Shown here: positions 62,786 to 64,000 of the stretch, piece by piece | How positions within the stretch are numbered: position 1 is the stretch's first letter | Layout of the letters: every line of letters starts with the position of its first letter | Assembly (NCBI GenBank): GCA_935421135.1 | Contig: OW285188.1 | Coordinates: 3,307,001 to 3,371,000 of the forward strand | DNA length: 64,000 bases | Source of the DNA: Bugulina stolonifera | Taxonomy: Eukaryota; Bryozoa; Gymnolaemata; Cheilostomatida; Bugulidae | Direction of reading: 5' to 3' | Notes under the pieces: generated by a model | The model's database searches: none | What the model saw: the letters and a program-made list of their open reading frames with translations, nothing else | Told to the model about the DNA's origin: nothing | Program-made: the position numbers and the translations under genes

Positions 62786-63004
62786 CAAGAGATAGCTATC
62801 TTATGACCCTCTGGCTGTTCTACACTTTTCTGAACCACTTCCTACATGTATGTATAGACCTAATAATAGAACCTAGATAGAGAAAGAGACAGAAACTGAT
62901 TTTAATTACAATTTATATAAAATCTAGATAGGGCAGTTTATGGACGTAGCAATAGGAATGGTTTGGCACATACGCTAGATAGGAACTATTAATAGCTAAT
63001 TTGT

Positions 63005-63060
63005 CTGCTAGTATAGCCTAGTTGTTAAGGTGCTTGCCTCTGGGTAAGACAGTCTGGGGT
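63005..63060 (+). mobile_element. tRNA-like SINE remnant, unit B
   Basis: Counterpart of 53990-54060, with a better A-box-like segment (TAGCCTAGTTG). Confidence 0.45.
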
Positions 63061-63319
63061 AGAAGTACTTGCTGTTGTCTGGTAAACAGTTGTAACCTGT
63101 AATATTCAGTGTAGATGAACAATTGCCACAGGTTTAAGTTTAACTCACAGTAAAGTCTGAGGTTTATACGTAGAATTTTTACAAATTACAGCTACAGAAC
63201 TTTACAATTTGATGATATTCAGTTCCAGATTTCATTAAATAATGCACTACCTGACATTATTGTAGGTGTACAAACATAAAGTATTATACAGTATCGTGTA
63301 GCAATTCAATTTCCAGAAG

Positions 63320-63640
63320 TTCAGTCTAGGTAGGGCTACATGTACATGTAGATACACTGGAGAGTTCAAAGGTAGGATTATAACATAAAAGCCTAGAAGT
63401 TGAAAGTGTGTTAATCCTGTTTATTTCATTGTACTACCAGTTAATACATCTTCAGAGGTTACCCCTTACAAACAGATATTGAAATGATTGAAACAGATAA
63501 CTGACTATAATTGATGTTCTTTGATAGCTACATAATTAAACGTATTACATTGGAGGTCCCTTTGATATATCAATTTCTGGGTCTGTTGATATGTGTTTGA
63601 AGTTCCTGGTATGAGAGCAGCTGGTTACCACCATGGATGC
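63320..63640 (+). promoter_or_regulatory. Promoter-like block P, copy 5
   Basis: Very similar to 54340-54660. It ends in ACCACCATGGATGCAGTTCTCTCC. What follows up to the window end matches unit A; any homeobox exons would lie beyond the window. Confidence 0.5.
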
Positions 63641-64000
63641 AGTTCTCTCCAACAGCAGCCGGTTGAATGAACATAAGGAATATATTGATTTGTTTATTTT
63701 GAATATGATGATTCTTGTCCCCTTGCTTTACATGGAAAATGTTGAGTCAATTCATTTCATTACATACTCCCTAATGAATCTCTGCATCCCAATCTTTACA
63801 GGTAATTGAACTGCACAGTATCTAATGATTTAAATGTTTCAACTGTTCCAATTTTTCAATGTTTTTGACTCTAGAACTGACACTATCTGCAGAGTTTTCT
63901 GATTAGAGCATCTCTGGAACACAGAATATGGGAACTGGTAGTAGAATGATATAACATACTAATGATTTAAAGGTCTCAACTTTCCTCTCCCTCCAAATGG

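Larger units (their letters stand above)
61340..64000 (+). repeat. Duplicated unit B
   Basis: Second copy of unit A (51300-55015), starting with CYCKRR copy 5 and continuing to the end of the window. It lacks the solo LTR and carries a 246-bp MITE instead. Confidence 0.85.

Overview
The window is eukaryotic, most likely from an invertebrate animal. It has GT/AG introns of about 0.25-0.85 kb, a TALE homeobox gene, a Polinton/Maverick element, Ty3-gypsy-type LTR elements, piggyBac and hAT DNA transposons, and tRNA-derived SINEs. A sponge or other early-branching animal is plausible, but nothing seen here proves it. There are no rRNA genes, CRISPR arrays or bacterial operons.

Layout. 0.1-1.3 kb: two copies and a fragment of an unrecognised small basic gene family, called 'the CYCKRR family' here after its motif; all lie on the minus strand. 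2.8-10.6 kb: decayed transposons (gag-pol relic, two piggyBac copies, another transposon fragment) and a 0.6 kb segmental duplication. 13.2-18.0 kb: a broken multi-exon gene carrying an EEADTR/DTDVVVL motif, invaded by a hAT transposon and a solo LTR. 19.8-20.6 kb: a GC-rich repeat and a minisatellite. 20.8-26.1 kb: an internally deleted, inactivated Polinton (protease, integrase, packaging ATPase and unassigned genes; no polymerase or major capsid gene found). 28.4-33.5 kb: a young LTR retroelement with gag but no pol. In place of pol it carries an 832-codon frame with zinc-finger-like motifs. 33.7-42.8 kb: SINEs, AT-rich DNA, an expanded second copy of the GC-rich repeat, a diverged LTR and a hAT-like MITE family. 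43.1-48.8 kb: a nest in which an apparently intact 4.4 kb Ty3-gypsy-type element with identical LTRs and a -1 frameshift signal sits inside a TIR element, which in turn sits in the core promoter of a CYCKRR gene. 48.8-64 kb: a tandemly duplicated locus with three more CYCKRR copies, five copies of a promoter-like block, and one short four-exon TALE homeobox gene.

How it fits together. The duplicated units of the last 20 kb act as internal controls, because an insertion in one unit can be read against the empty site in another. This gives exact ends and target duplications for the TIR element, a 246-bp MITE and a solo LTR. The host content that can be supported is the TALE gene and the CYCKRR family; most of the rest is mobile DNA of different ages. 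Two elements look recently active: the gag-plus-zinc-finger LTR element and the nested gypsy element.
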